Below, in pieces: positions 34,108-42,977 of a DNA stretch of 64,000 nucleotides (position 1 is its first letter; the number at the start of each line of letters is the position of its first letter). Below the pieces are notes generated by a model. That model searched no databases. It was not told the DNA's origin and worked only from the letters and a program-made list of their open reading frames with translations. Origin of the DNA: Mucilaginibacter auburnensis (GTDB lineage: Bacteria; Bacteroidota; Bacteroidia; Sphingobacteriales; Sphingobacteriaceae); assembly GCF_002797815.1 (NCBI RefSeq), contig NZ_PGFJ01000002.1, positions 1,612,001 through 1,676,000 of the forward strand. Reading direction: 5' to 3'. The position numbers were made by a program, and so were the translations under genes.

Positions 34108-35334
34108 TTGAATACGTCCATTTACATAGCTAAACGGTATCTTTTCTCAAAAAAGAAAACGCATGCTATCAATATAATTTCGGGCATTTCAATGGTGGGG
34201 GTTTTTATAGGCAGCGCTACACTTATCATTATCCTATCGGCATTTAACGGACTTGAAGATGTAATACTTAAACTATACAGCAACTTTACGCCCGAACTTA
34301 AGATTGAAGCACGTTTGGGTAAAACGTTTGACCCAAACACGCCGTATTTTAATTCTTTACGCAAGGACAGCCGCATATTCTCGTTCACCGAAGCGCTTGA
34401 AGAAAAAGGCATGGTAAAGTATAGGGACAAAAATTTCATTGCCAACATTAAAGGCATGAGCGATGATTTTTTGAAGAACAAAAACCTGGACAGCGCCATA
34501 CAGGATGGTGGTTTTGTGCTAAACGCCGGCGGCAAACCGTTTGCAGTTATTGGCACTGCTGTGCAAACCAGTTTATCAGTAAACGTGCACGATGAAATGA
34601 CCCCAATGGTTATTTATTCACCGAGGCGCACTACTGGCGCTTCTATCAGCCCGATGGATGAGTTTAAGGTGGCTAATATATACCCTTCGGGTGTGTTTTC
34701 CATACAACAGGAATTCGATGATATAGTGGTTGTATCGCTTGATTTTGCCAGAGAACTACTTGGCGAACCAAAACAGGTATCGTCCTTAGAACTAACCTAT
34801 AAAGCCGGCTCCAATATTGATCGCATTCAGGAAGAAATAGAAGAAAAACTCGGCAATACGTTTATTGTAAAAAACCGGAATCAGCAAAATGTTGAACTCT
34901 ACAAAACACTCAATTTTGAACGCTGGTCTATTTTCATGATCCTTACGTTTGTATTGGTGGTAGCTATATTTAACATAGTCGGCACCTTAACCATGTTGGT
35001 TATTGACAAGCGGCAGGACATTGCCATATTAACCAGCGTTGGCGCCAATAAGCGTTTGATACAGCGTATTTTCTTTTTTGAAGGAATGATGATAGCCATG
35101 ACGGGATGTGTGATTGGCTTAGCTGTTGGCCTGGTGTTTTGCCTGCTGCAACAACGCTATGGCTTTATAAAAATGAGCGAGAATGTAACCATACTAACCA
35201 GCTATCCAATAAAACTTATAGTAAGTGATTTTGCACTCGTATTATTCACAGTTACAGTAATTTCTGTTATAGCATCAGCAATTAGCGCGCGTTTAAGTGT
35301 TAAAGGATTAGATGATATCAAACATGATTTGTAA
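34108..35334 (+). CDS. FtsX/LolE-type ABC transporter permease
   Basis: 408-residue inner-membrane protein of the MacB/LolCE/FtsX type, with four transmembrane helices (about 27-48, 275-298, 322-345, 370-393) and a large periplasmic domain between the first two. The N-terminus SIYIAKRYLFSKK.HAINIISGISM is that of LolC/E. The start is a TTG at 34108, supported by the family N-terminus. Lipoprotein release to the outer membrane is a plausible role, with an ATPase encoded elsewhere. Proximity to rbfA is a common Bacteroidota arrangement. Confidence 0.9.
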   Translation: MNTSIYIAKRYLFSKKKTHAINIISGISMVGVFIGSATLIIILSAFNGLEDVILKLYSNFTPELKIEARLGKTFDPNTPYFNSLRKDSRIFSFTEALEEKGMVKYRDKNFIANIKGMSDDFLKNKNLDSAIQDGGFVLNAGGKPFAVIGTAVQTSLSVNVHDEMTPMVIYSPRRTTGASISPMDEFKVANIYPSGVFSIQQEFDDIVVVSLDFARELLGEPKQVSSLELTYKAGSNIDRIQEEIEEKLGNTFIVKNRNQQNVELYKTLNFERWSIFMILTFVLVVAIFNIVGTLTMLVIDKRQDIAILTSVGANKRLIQRIFFFEGMMIAMTGCVIGLAVGLVFCLLQQRYGFIKMSENVTILTSYPIKLIVSDFALVLFTVTVISVIASAISARLSVKGLDDIKHDL

Positions 35335-35343
35335 ATTTACAGC

Positions 35344-35718
35344 ATGCGCAGTCTACATATATGTTACTTTGCTGGTTTACTTATCCTGTTATTTTCTATA
35401 GGAGCTTGTAATAACAAAAAGAATAAAACCAATAAACCGGTTGTTATTAAGGGCCTGTATAGCTTTGGGCCTGAAGCAGCACTATTTATCGACTGCAAAA
35501 CCGGTAAAGAATACTGGACGGCTGATAGCTCCGCTAAACTGGAACTGCAATACTCACAATTAGGATTTGAAAAGCCTTACGAGTCGGTTTATATTGAAGT
35601 GGAGGGCGACATGACGCCTTCAGAAAAAGAAGGCCCCGAGTCGGCTTATGATAGTACGCTAACCGTCAGAAAATTGATACGCATCACGAAAGATATCCCC
35701 GGAGATATCTGTAAATAA
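35344..35718 (+). CDS. Small lipoprotein, NlpE C-terminal-like
   Basis: 124-residue lipoprotein; lipobox Cys at residue 22 (SIGACNNK). The mature part, with GLYSFGPEAALFIDCKTGKEYW and YESVYIEVEGDMTP, resembles the C-terminal OB-like domain of NlpE/copper homeostasis lipoproteins. The CxxC metal motif of NlpE's N-terminal domain is absent. It starts 9 bases after the permease and is probably cotranscribed, so a link to lipoprotein sorting or envelope stress sensing is possible but inferred. Confidence 0.65.
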   Translation: MRSLHICYFAGLLILLFSIGACNNKKNKTNKPVVIKGLYSFGPEAALFIDCKTGKEYWTADSSAKLELQYSQLGFEKPYESVYIEVEGDMTPSEKEGPESAYDSTLTVRKLIRITKDIPGDICK

Positions 35719-35786
35719 AGCCTTAGCGCTTTAATGTAAATATTAAATAAAAACCCATTTGCCTGTTTGGCGTTAAATTATTTACT

Positions 35787-36158
35787 ATGGAGTCAAAACG
35801 TCAACAAAAATTTGCCGGAGTAATTCAGGAAGATCTTGCGGCCATATTTCAGCGCGAAGGCATGAACTATTTGCCCAATACCCTGGTAACCATTACCAAA
35901 GTACGCGTTACGCCCGATCTGGCCATTGCCCGTGTGTTCTTGAGCTTTTTTAACAACAGCAACGTGGCACAGGCCTTACATACAGTTAAATCGCACGCCT
36001 CAGAAATACGATATAAGTTAGGCGCCCGCATTAAAGACCAGGTGAGGATAATACCTCAGCTCGAGTTTTTTGTGGATGATACCAACGAATACGTTGAGCG
36101 CATGGATAAAATATTTGATAAAATAAGTAAGGAAGAGCGCCAACCCGACAGCGAATAG
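35787..36158 (+). CDS. rbfA: Ribosome-binding factor A
   Basis: 123-residue KH-fold assembly factor for the 30S subunit, needed for 16S 5' processing and cold growth. The family pattern is present: an N-terminal ESKRQQKFAGVIQEDLAAIF helix, TITKVRVTPDLAIARVFLSF and the IRYKLGARIKDQVRIIPQLEF strand pair. It is followed 3 bases later by an SGNH lipoprotein gene. Confidence 0.95.
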   Translation: MESKRQQKFAGVIQEDLAAIFQREGMNYLPNTLVTITKVRVTPDLAIARVFLSFFNNSNVAQALHTVKSHASEIRYKLGARIKDQVRIIPQLEFFVDDTNEYVERMDKIFDKISKEERQPDSE

Positions 36159-36161
36159 TTT

Positions 36162-36830
36162 ATGAAACGTTTTGCGCTGCTTTTCCTTGTTTTATGTGTA
36201 TTTGCAGCCTGCAAAAAAAAGAAAGAGATTCCCTCTTATAAAGTATTGATACTGGGTAACAGCGTTACTTACTCCAGGGCTGACACCACATATAAGTGGA
36301 CCGGCAATTGGGGCATGGCTGCTACCAGTGCCGACAAAGATTATGTGCATCTGTTTACCGAAGAATTAAAAAAGATAAACAGCAACAACGACGTAAGGAT
36401 AAGAAACATAGCCCAATTTGAGGTTGAATTTGACACCTATAATGTTGCCGAAAATTTAAAAGACGAACTGGCCTATAATCCTGACCTGTTGATACTACGC
36501 ATAGGCGAGAATGTAACACGTACCCAAGAAGGAGATCTGTTCGATCTAAAATATCAGGGCCTGATCAATTCTTTCAAAGCTAAAAATCCATCTATAAAAA
36601 TACTGGCTGCAGGTTCGGTTTGGCCATACCGTGAATTAGCCAATGAAGTAATGAAGAAACATTCACAGTTCATTTCGTTAGACTTTTTGCAGTACGATAC
36701 ATCCAACTACGCTTACGGTCAGTTTGAAAATCCCGCTGTACAACCCCATCCTTCAGATAAAGGCATGGCTGCTATAGCCCGATATTTATTTGAGACGGTA
36801 AAACCAATGCTATATCCCGGCAATAATTAA
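36162..36830 (+). CDS. SGNH/GDSL-type hydrolase lipoprotein
   Basis: 222-residue lipoprotein; lipobox Cys near residue 16 (VFAACKKK). The esterase blocks are degenerate but visible: block I LILGNSVTYS (Ser nucleophile in GNS), block III RIGENVT (Asn) and block V HPSDKGMAAIA with the His. It is probably a periplasmic or surface esterase acting on an acylated sugar; the substrate is not identifiable. It is translated right after rbfA and converges with an opposite-strand gene, overlapping it by 4 bases. Confidence 0.8.
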   Translation: MKRFALLFLVLCVFAACKKKKEIPSYKVLILGNSVTYSRADTTYKWTGNWGMAATSADKDYVHLFTEELKKINSNNDVRIRNIAQFEVEFDTYNVAENLKDELAYNPDLLILRIGENVTRTQEGDLFDLKYQGLINSFKAKNPSIKILAAGSVWPYRELANEVMKKHSQFISLDFLQYDTSNYAYGQFENPAVQPHPSDKGMAAIARYLFETVKPMLYPGNN

Positions 36831-37945
36831 AAATAGCTTAACCACCATTGGTTGTGCGTGCGTTTATATTGCATAAACCACCGGCACGGAAAATATAAAA
36901 TAAAGATTACCAGCGCCCAAAGCAGGTAAACTACCGGAAGGCTGAAAGACAGGCCCTTTGTTGAGCCGCTAATTGCAGCTATCAATATCGCCAAACCATG
37001 TATAAGGTAAAGGTGCAGTATGTAGTAAAATAACGCTACCCTGCCGAAAAGCACAGCCACATTGGTTAAACTATTCTGTACATCTTCTAAAAACGAAAGC
37101 AGCAAAATTACCGGCCCTAAAGTGATGAGTAAATAGTCAAGTGATGGCGGATATTTAGATACATTGATGAATGATAATACAGTGCGTATCACGCTGCCCT
37201 GTTCCGTCCAAAGCGAAGGATCTCCATAAAAATTAAACGACCTGATGAGCACAAACAGCAATATAGCCGAACAGCCAATTAATCTTAAGTACTTTTTCCT
37301 TGTTGGTGCATCAATGGTATACAATTTTCCGAAGCCATAGCCTGCCATCATTACGCCTACCCATGGTATCAGCGGATAAAGTATAAATACATCTTCGCCA
37401 AAAAGCTTCACTACGCCCTGTACATGCAAAAAACTCCAGAGCGTGCTTTCCGCCCCGGTAAAATCAGTTGGCTTTAGCCGGTCAAATAGATCGTGCCCAA
37501 AGATCATGATCAAACCCAGGGCAGTAATAACGCTAACAGGTAAAAACACCATCACCCCTAACACGATCATGCTAACCCCTATGGCCCAAATTACCTGCAG
37601 AAAATAACCAAATCCCCAGCCCCAATGTATAATGGTAAGCTCCAGTATAATTAACCACAAGCCCCGAGACACCAAAAACTTACAGGCTTCCCATTTAGTT
37701 TTGCCCCTGCTGATGGATAAAAAGGCCCCTGTACCTGCCAGAAAAACAAATGTTGCCGCGCAATAATGTGTTATGAATCTTGTAAGAAACAGCGCGGTGG
37801 AAACGCGGGTAAGGTCTGTTGGATCGGCCGAAGAATCTGTGAAAAAATCACGGGTATGGTCAAGTGCCATTATGATCATTACAATGCCACGCACTATATC
37901 AATTGAATCAATACGTTTCTTGGCGATAGGGGCTACAGCATTCAT
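36827..37945 (-). CDS. DUF1624/heparan-alpha-glucosaminide N-acetyltransferase-like membrane protein
   Basis: 372-residue membrane protein with about ten helices. The N-terminal SIDIVRGIVMIIMALDHTRDFF is the family signature, with the Asp-His pair thought to bind acyl-CoA. It is related to HGSNAT-type and OPG-modifying acyltransferases. The start is the ATG at 37945. The frame stays open for 96 more codons upstream, but that part runs antisense through the next gene and has no protein-like features. Likely role: transmembrane acetylation of a glycan. Confidence 0.88.
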   Translation of the reverse strand: MNAVAPIAKKRIDSIDIVRGIVMIIMALDHTRDFFTDSSADPTDLTRVSTALFLTRFITHYCAATFVFLAGTGAFLSISRGKTKWEACKFLVSRGLWLIILELTIIHWGWGFGYFLQVIWAIGVSMIVLGVMVFLPVSVITALGLIMIFGHDLFDRLKPTDFTGAESTLWSFLHVQGVVKLFGEDVFILYPLIPWVGVMMAGYGFGKLYTIDAPTRKKYLRLIGCSAILLFVLIRSFNFYGDPSLWTEQGSVIRTVLSFINVSKYPPSLDYLLITLGPVILLLSFLEDVQNSLTNVAVLFGRVALFYYILHLYLIHGLAILIAAISGSTKGLSFSLPVVYLLWALVIFILYFPCRWFMQYKRTHNQWWLSYF

Positions 37946-38023
37946 AATGAGTGTTTTCACAAATATAATAAGTAGCAGCACTTTTATGCTATAACAGTAG
38001 CTGTTAGGTTGATCAAACATTGG

Positions 38024-38031
38024 TATATTTG
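38024..38031 (+). promoter_or_regulatory. Bacteroidota -7 box TATATTTG abutting the 114-residue hypothetical gene
   Basis: A full TAnnTTTG match ends 5 bases before the ATG at 38037, predicting a leaderless transcript. Confidence 0.5.
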
Positions 38032-38036
38032 AAGCT

Positions 38037-38381
38037 ATGACACCTGCTGAGATCAACATAAAATGGAAAGAGTTACAGGAGCGCATATCGCGCGACTTTG
38101 ACAGCGATACACCCGACGTAAAAGTTATGCTTTTTCTGATAGGCGTGCAGGAGTTAGGGCAAGGGCCAAAAAAATTCAGCAAACGGCAGAAGGAAGAGCT
38201 AATGCATATTGCTACCTGCCGTTTAATGAGCATGATGGGATTTTACGAACTGGAAGGATTGGATCAGGATGGCTGGCCGCACTGGAAATTGATTAAGCAA
38301 ATACCTAATTATACCTTATTGGAACAGGAACTGCTGATGAAATCATTAATAATTAACTATTTTGAGGAGTTGGAAGGATGA
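38037..38381 (+). CDS. Conserved hypothetical protein of Bacteroidota
   Basis: 114-residue soluble, mostly helical protein. It has a recognisable conserved layout: KWKELQERIS at the start, LFLIGVQELGQGPKKFSK in the middle, LMHIATCRLMSMMGFYEL, then DGWPHWKLIKQIP. I recognise it as a family kept in Bacteroidota with no assigned function. It overlaps the cyclophilin gene start in ATGA, so the two are coupled. Confidence 0.78.
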   Translation: MTPAEINIKWKELQERISRDFDSDTPDVKVMLFLIGVQELGQGPKKFSKRQKEELMHIATCRLMSMMGFYELEGLDQDGWPHWKLIKQIPNYTLLEQELLMKSLIINYFEELEG

Positions 38382-39082
38382 GAAAATTAGCTACCCTTGT
38401 TGTACTATGTTTATTGACCTTTTCAGCATTCGCCAAAAAGCCTAACTACTATGTAAGGATAAAAACGGCCTACGGCGAATGCATTATACGTTTGTATAAT
38501 GAAACCCCACAACACCGTGACAACTTTATCAAATTAGTAAAAAAGGGGCATTACAACGGCACACTGTTTCACAGGGTTATTCAAAACTTTATGATACAAG
38601 GCGGCGACCCCGACTCTAAAGATCCTAACAAAAACAAGCAGGGCATGGAGTTAGGCAATGGTGATGTAGGCTATACTGTTCCGGCGGAATTTAAAGATAG
38701 CCTCTTTCATAAACGCGGCGTTTTGGCCGCAGCAAGAGATGACATCCCCAGTAAAGCATCAAGTGGCTGCCAGTTTTACATTGTAGAAGGGAAACGCTTT
38801 ACCGATGCCGAACTTGACAAACTGATTGAAACGCGTTTAAAAGGCAGACAAATACCGGCGTCGCAAAGGGCAATGTATACTTCTGTTGGCGGCTCACCGC
38901 ATTTAGATCAAAACTATACCGTATACGGCGAAGTAGTGAGCGGCATTGATATGGTTGACCGCGTTGCGGCAGTAAAAAAGGATGCTAAAGACAGGCCTAT
39001 TACCGATGTACCCATGACGGTTTCCCTCCTTAAAAAAAGAGAATGCAAGCAGTTGGATAAGATCCTAAACCTTGCGCGCTAA
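38378..39082 (+). CDS. Cyclophilin-type peptidyl-prolyl isomerase, exported
   Basis: 234-residue periplasmic isomerase. A signal peptide ends near residue 19 (FSAFAKK). The cyclophilin core follows with FHRVIQNFMIQGGDP (catalytic Arg), a SGCQFYIVEG segment and YTVYGEVVSGIDMVDRVAAV. An insertion of about 35 residues (TDAELDKLIETRLKGRQIP) before the last strands is common in Bacteroidota homologues. It works with other periplasmic folding factors such as the FKBP lipoprotein at 1.4 kb. Confidence 0.94.
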   Translation: MRKLATLVVLCLLTFSAFAKKPNYYVRIKTAYGECIIRLYNETPQHRDNFIKLVKKGHYNGTLFHRVIQNFMIQGGDPDSKDPNKNKQGMELGNGDVGYTVPAEFKDSLFHKRGVLAAARDDIPSKASSGCQFYIVEGKRFTDAELDKLIETRLKGRQIPASQRAMYTSVGGSPHLDQNYTVYGEVVSGIDMVDRVAAVKKDAKDRPITDVPMTVSLLKKRECKQLDKILNLAR

Positions 39083-39096
39083 GCCACCTTTAATTC

Positions 39097-39170
39097 GGAT
39101 TTCGGATGTGAGATTTCGGAATCATTTATTTTTATAACTTCTCAAATCCGATATCGAAAATCCGACATCC
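39097..39170. repeat. Imperfect inverted repeat upstream of exonuclease III gene
   Basis: Two 24-base arms (39097-39120 GGATTTCGGATGTGAGATTT..., 39147-39170) match at about three quarters of positions after reverse complement around a 26-base A/T-rich loop. The unit GGATTTCGGAT also occurs in the radA insertion. It ends 6 bases before the ATG at 39177. Confidence 0.65.
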
Positions 39171-39176
39171 AAAATC

Positions 39177-39956
39177 ATGAAGATAATCACCTATAACGTT
39201 AACGGCATCCGCTCTGCCATTAATAAAAACTGGCTGGCCTGGCTGCAGGCTACCAATGCTGATGTTGTTTGTCTGCAGGAAATTAAAGCTACGCCGGATG
39301 TATTGACCGACCTGCATTTGGTTGAAGCTTTAGGCTACCACCACTACTGGTTCCCTGCCGAAAAGAAAGGTTACAGCGGTGTTGCTATTTTAACCAAACG
39401 CGTACCTAATCATATTGAATACGGCTGCGGCATACCCGATTTTGACCGCGAGGGTCGTAACATACGTGTTGATTTTGATGAAGTATCTGTAATGAGTGTT
39501 TATTTCCCGTCCGGTTCAAGCGGAGAGGAAAGGCAGATATTTAAGTTCCGTTTTCTGGACGAATTTGGCAAGTATTTAACCCTGCTTAAAGTTGAACATC
39601 CGCGGCTTGTTATCTGCGGCGATTATAATATATGCCATCGTCCTATTGATATCCATAACCCAAAATCTAATGCCAACTCATCAGGTTTCTTGCCTGAGGA
39701 GCGCGAGTGGATGGAGAACTTTATCGAATCTGGATTTATTGACACCTTCAGGCATCTCAACAAAGAGCCGCATAATTATACATGGTGGAGCTTTAGAGCC
39801 AATGCCCGCGCTAAAAACCTGGGCTGGCGCATTGATTACACCATGGCGAGTAAAGAACTGGAAGAAAACATAAAACGGGTAGCCATTTTACCGGAGGCCA
39901 AGCATTCAGATCATTGCCCGGTTTTACTGGAGATTGAGTTCCCCTTGACCCCCTAA
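39177..39956 (+). CDS. xth: Exodeoxyribonuclease III / AP endonuclease
   Basis: 259-residue enzyme that nicks at abasic sites and trims 3' ends in base excision repair. Family motifs are in order: VNGIRSA, LQEIKA (metal-binding Glu), SVYFPSGSS (catalytic Tyr), GDYNICH (Asp and Asn), WRIDYTMAS and the terminal SDHCPV (Asp-His). The last residues (EFPLTP) and stop are encoded by a CCCCTTGACCCCCTAAGGAGG stretch resembling a common intergenic repeat. Confidence 0.95.
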   Translation: MKIITYNVNGIRSAINKNWLAWLQATNADVVCLQEIKATPDVLTDLHLVEALGYHHYWFPAEKKGYSGVAILTKRVPNHIEYGCGIPDFDREGRNIRVDFDEVSVMSVYFPSGSSGEERQIFKFRFLDEFGKYLTLLKVEHPRLVICGDYNICHRPIDIHNPKSNANSSGFLPEEREWMENFIESGFIDTFRHLNKEPHNYTWWSFRANARAKNLGWRIDYTMASKELEENIKRVAILPEAKHSDHCPVLLEIEFPLTP

Positions 39957-40030
39957 GGAGGAACGTAACCGAAAGCAATATTAAGTGTAACATTTCCCCA
40001 TTCTCGTCGTCCAATTTTTAACCAAACCCT

Positions 40031-41143
40031 ATGTTTATGAATTGGAATGCAAAATTTTTTACAAAAAAAACCGGACAGTCAAAAGCTAAAAAAAGCAAAG
40101 CCCGTGAATGGTTTGACGCATTGGTTTTCGCGCTGGTGGTTTCAACTGTTATACGCGGGTTACTGTTTTCTGCTTATGCTATTCCTTCCGGATCAATGGA
40201 AGGCACGCAACTTCCCGGCGATTACTTATTTGTGAGCAAAATAAGCTACGGACCACGCTTAGCCATTACTCCCTTTGCCATACCTTTTACCGAACCTGTT
40301 GTTGGTGGTGTAAAAACTTATTGGAGCGGCATTCAGCTGCCTTACTTTCGCTTGCCGGGGTTCTCGTCACCAAAAAAAGGCGACATCGTAGTTTTTAACA
40401 AACCCGACGAAGCAGGGCCCGAATATAACATACCTACAGATGAACGTACCACCCTCATTAAACGCTGCCAGGCAACACCCGGTGATGTGCTAAGCATAAT
40501 TAATGGCCAGGTTTTCATTAATGGTAAGGCTATGGTTAATGCGCCAAAGGCACAAACATCATACGCGGTAGTGACAGATGGTTCTGACCTCAATCCTAAG
40601 CTATTAGAAGATATGCGCATCACTATACGCGGCCAGTATGCCAACAACGGCTTTGAAATGGTTATTCCGGCCGACCAACTTGCTGCTTTCAAAAGCATCA
40701 GTAACATAAAAAGTGTTACGCCTGTTGTGGCAACTGCGGGGACTTTTGATCCGGAAGTATTTCCGCACAATGAGCAATTTAAATGGAACGTAGACAATTT
40801 CGGTCCGCTAAAAATGCCTGCCAAAGGCTGGACCGTTGCATTGAACGATTCTACCCTTACACTCTATCGCCGTGCTATTGAAATTTACGAGGGCAATACG
40901 GTCAATGTAAAAGGGAAAGACATTTTCATCAACGGCAAAAAAACCACGTCTTACACCTTTAAAATGAACTATTACTGGATGATGGGTGACAACCGTCACG
41001 ACTCGCTTGATTCGCGTTTTTGGGGCTACGTACCCGAAGACCACATTATAGGTAAAGCCAAACTAACCTGGTGGAGTACCGACTCAACCAAAAACATTTT
41101 AAGCGGCATAAGGTGGGACAGGTTAATGCGACCAATAAATTGA
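40031..41143 (+). CDS. lepB: Signal peptidase I
   Basis: 370-residue inner-membrane protease that removes Sec signal peptides. One transmembrane helix (about 28-48) precedes catalytic S55 in PSGSMEGT. The general-base Lys is in TLIKRCQATPGD and the C-terminal box is MGDNRHDSLDSRFWGYVP. An insertion of about 100 residues between the Lys box and the MGDNR box is usual in Bacteroidota LepB. The start may also be the second ATG, two codons on. Confidence 0.95.
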   Translation: MFMNWNAKFFTKKTGQSKAKKSKAREWFDALVFALVVSTVIRGLLFSAYAIPSGSMEGTQLPGDYLFVSKISYGPRLAITPFAIPFTEPVVGGVKTYWSGIQLPYFRLPGFSSPKKGDIVVFNKPDEAGPEYNIPTDERTTLIKRCQATPGDVLSIINGQVFINGKAMVNAPKAQTSYAVVTDGSDLNPKLLEDMRITIRGQYANNGFEMVIPADQLAAFKSISNIKSVTPVVATAGTFDPEVFPHNEQFKWNVDNFGPLKMPAKGWTVALNDSTLTLYRRAIEIYEGNTVNVKGKDIFINGKKTTSYTFKMNYYWMMGDNRHDSLDSRFWGYVPEDHIIGKAKLTWWSTDSTKNILSGIRWDRLMRPIN

Positions 41144-41160
41144 TAATGTTCATTTAAACA

Positions 41161-41184
41161 AAGAGAGCCTGTTTAGGCTCTCTC
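41161..41184 (-). terminator. Terminator after the 169-residue lipoprotein gene
   Basis: AGAGAGCCT (41162-41170) and AGGCTCTCT (41175-41183) pair around GTTT; on the minus strand TTGTTT follows. It may also end lepB transcripts. Confidence 0.65.
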
Positions 41185-41193
41185 TGTCTGCAA

Positions 41194-41703
41194 TTAATTA
41201 TTTACAAAATTTGCTGTAAAGTATTGTTTTATATGTACAGTATCCCGCAGGTTAGAAAAAGCATAAGGTACACGTATTATTTTTGCTTCTATCAACCACT
41301 TAGCTTTATCGGCAGGCAAACCCGGTGTAGTATTTATACCTGTTATCTGGCCATCAACAGGCATCATTTCAACCATGTTACAACTTGGGCAAATGTCGAG
41401 CACCAAAACATTTCCGTCTTGTATACCTGCTTTACCTATTGTAAAACTATTGGTCACCATTGGAGCTTTGATAAAGGTTTTTTGAGTAAGCGGACCTTTC
41501 TTTACCTCGCTCCAAAATACACGGTATTCTCCGCTTTTTAAGGTATATCCCGGCACCTGCACATCAGCACTTTCGGTGAATAAAAACTGGCAGCCTGTAC
41601 AGGTGGTTAGGTCAGACTTAGGACTAACGGTTTTGTCTTTACATGCAGTAAATAGCGCAACACCGGCAAATAACAGGGCGATAGATTTTTTAAATGTCTT
41701 CAT
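41194..41703 (-). CDS. Hypothetical lipoprotein with CxxC pairs
   Basis: 169-residue lipoprotein; lipobox Cys near residue 21 (LFTACKDK). The mature protein has a CTGC motif (residues ~35-38) and a CPSC motif (~107-110), which could bind a metal or form disulfides. The rest is a beta-rich domain. No family is recognised. It is a single-gene unit convergent with lepB. Confidence 0.7.
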   Translation of the reverse strand: MKTFKKSIALLFAGVALFTACKDKTVSPKSDLTTCTGCQFLFTESADVQVPGYTLKSGEYRVFWSEVKKGPLTQKTFIKAPMVTNSFTIGKAGIQDGNVLVLDICPSCNMVEMMPVDGQITGINTTPGLPADKAKWLIEAKIIRVPYAFSNLRDTVHIKQYFTANFVNN

Positions 41704-41781
41704 TGGTTTTTAGTTTTTGTTGATGAAACGAATACACATCAACAAAGCGCTACACAAACCTATGTTAAGCTTTTGTTAAAA

Positions 41782-41820
41782 AAAAACAGAGATGCGAATA
41801 GATCGTGTCTCTGTTTTTAA
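41782..41820 (-). terminator. Terminator of the 2OG-Fe(II) oxygenase gene
   Basis: AAAAACAGAGA (41782-41792) pairs with TCTCTGTTTTT (41808-41818); A-runs to the left give a U-run on the minus transcript. Confidence 0.75.
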
Positions 41821-41845
41821 GCTTGATTGCCTATTAAAGCGAAAT

Positions 41846-42808
41846 TTATTTCTTCAGTCCTATTTCTCTCAAACGCTCATCCAGATATTCTCCTGCGGTG
41901 ATATCGCTGTAAGCTTTTGGGTGTTCCGCATCAATGGTCGACGGTAATGAGGTAAGGTCCATATCGGCCTTTGGGTGTAAGAAAAACGGCACTGAAAAAC
42001 GTGAAAACTTCATTAGTTCACGCGGGGGATTAACTACACGGTGTGTTGTTGATTTGAGCTTATTGTTGGTAAGCCTTTGCAGCATATCGCCCACATTCAC
42101 TACCAGGTCTTCGCCGTGCGCTTTTACCGGATACCAGCTGCCTTCGCGGGTAAGTACTTCTAAACCATCTGCGCTGGCTCCAATCAACAGGGTTATCAAA
42201 TTAATATCCTCGTGTGCGCCCGCTCTTACGGCATCGGCAGGTACAGCGTCGGGGTTCTCTATCGGGAAGTAATGCAACGTCCGTAAAATAGAATTACCAT
42301 TATGTACCTTATCATCAAAATAATGTTCATCCAAGCCCAGATAAACCGCAATGGCACGGAGCAGGTTAATCCCTATATTTTCTAATTTTCGGTATATGTT
42401 TAATGTTACCTCGTTAAATTCAGGCAATTCTTTAACTACCAGATTATCCGGATAATCGTCTTTGCTTACTTCAGCATCGGTAATGGTTTGCCCAATTTGC
42501 CAAAACTCTTTCAGATCAGGGGTTTTAAAGCCTTTTGCAGTTTCCTTACCTTTTCCTGTGTAACCACGCTGCCCGGCTAATTCGGGTATCTCGTATGTTG
42601 ACTTCACTTCATCCGGCAAAGCAAAAAGCGCTTTAACCTGCTTATAAAGGTTATCAATCATCTCTTTGCTCAGCCCATGGTTGGTTATGGTTACAAAGCC
42701 TGTTTCGTTAAAAGCTTTGCCTATCTCGTCAGAAAACTGCTTGCGTTGGGCAGCATCGCCATTTAAATAATTATTGAGATCCAGCAGGGGGATGTTTACA
42801 GTACTCAT
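41846..42808 (-). CDS. 2-oxoglutarate/Fe(II)-dependent oxygenase, isopenicillin N synthase-like
   Basis: 320-residue non-heme iron oxygenase. The N-terminal DIOX_N region has the NETGFVTITNHGLS pattern. The catalytic core has HxD in AHEDINLITLL, the distal His in STTHRVVNP and the 2OG-binding Arg in SRFSVPFFLHP. The RYGYTGKGKE-like QRGYTGKGKET segment is typical of this bacterial group. The substrate is unknown; a penicillin-type role is not implied. It is transcribed alone. Confidence 0.9.
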   Translation of the reverse strand: MSTVNIPLLDLNNYLNGDAAQRKQFSDEIGKAFNETGFVTITNHGLSKEMIDNLYKQVKALFALPDEVKSTYEIPELAGQRGYTGKGKETAKGFKTPDLKEFWQIGQTITDAEVSKDDYPDNLVVKELPEFNEVTLNIYRKLENIGINLLRAIAVYLGLDEHYFDDKVHNGNSILRTLHYFPIENPDAVPADAVRAGAHEDINLITLLIGASADGLEVLTREGSWYPVKAHGEDLVVNVGDMLQRLTNNKLKSTTHRVVNPPRELMKFSRFSVPFFLHPKADMDLTSLPSTIDAEHPKAYSDITAGEYLDERLREIGLKK

Positions 42809-42977
42809 TTCAGTTAATGTTTAATTACAAGTAAAAATATCATTTTAAAAACACATTGTATAGCGGCTAAATGTACTTATATAGTAATACAACTTAAGCG
42901 CACTAAACGTTTTGTTATTTATCGGGTCATACATGCAACAACACATATAAGCCTGAATTAATTTTAAACATAAAACA

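Noticed and set aside
37946..38233. N-terminal extension of the DUF1624-type protein
   Set aside because: It is antisense to the gene at 38037, contains no domain, and the family starts at the ATG at 37945.
41846..42808. Beta-lactam biosynthesis from the isopenicillin N synthase-like gene
   Set aside because: The family is broad and no ACV synthetase or other pathway gene is nearby.
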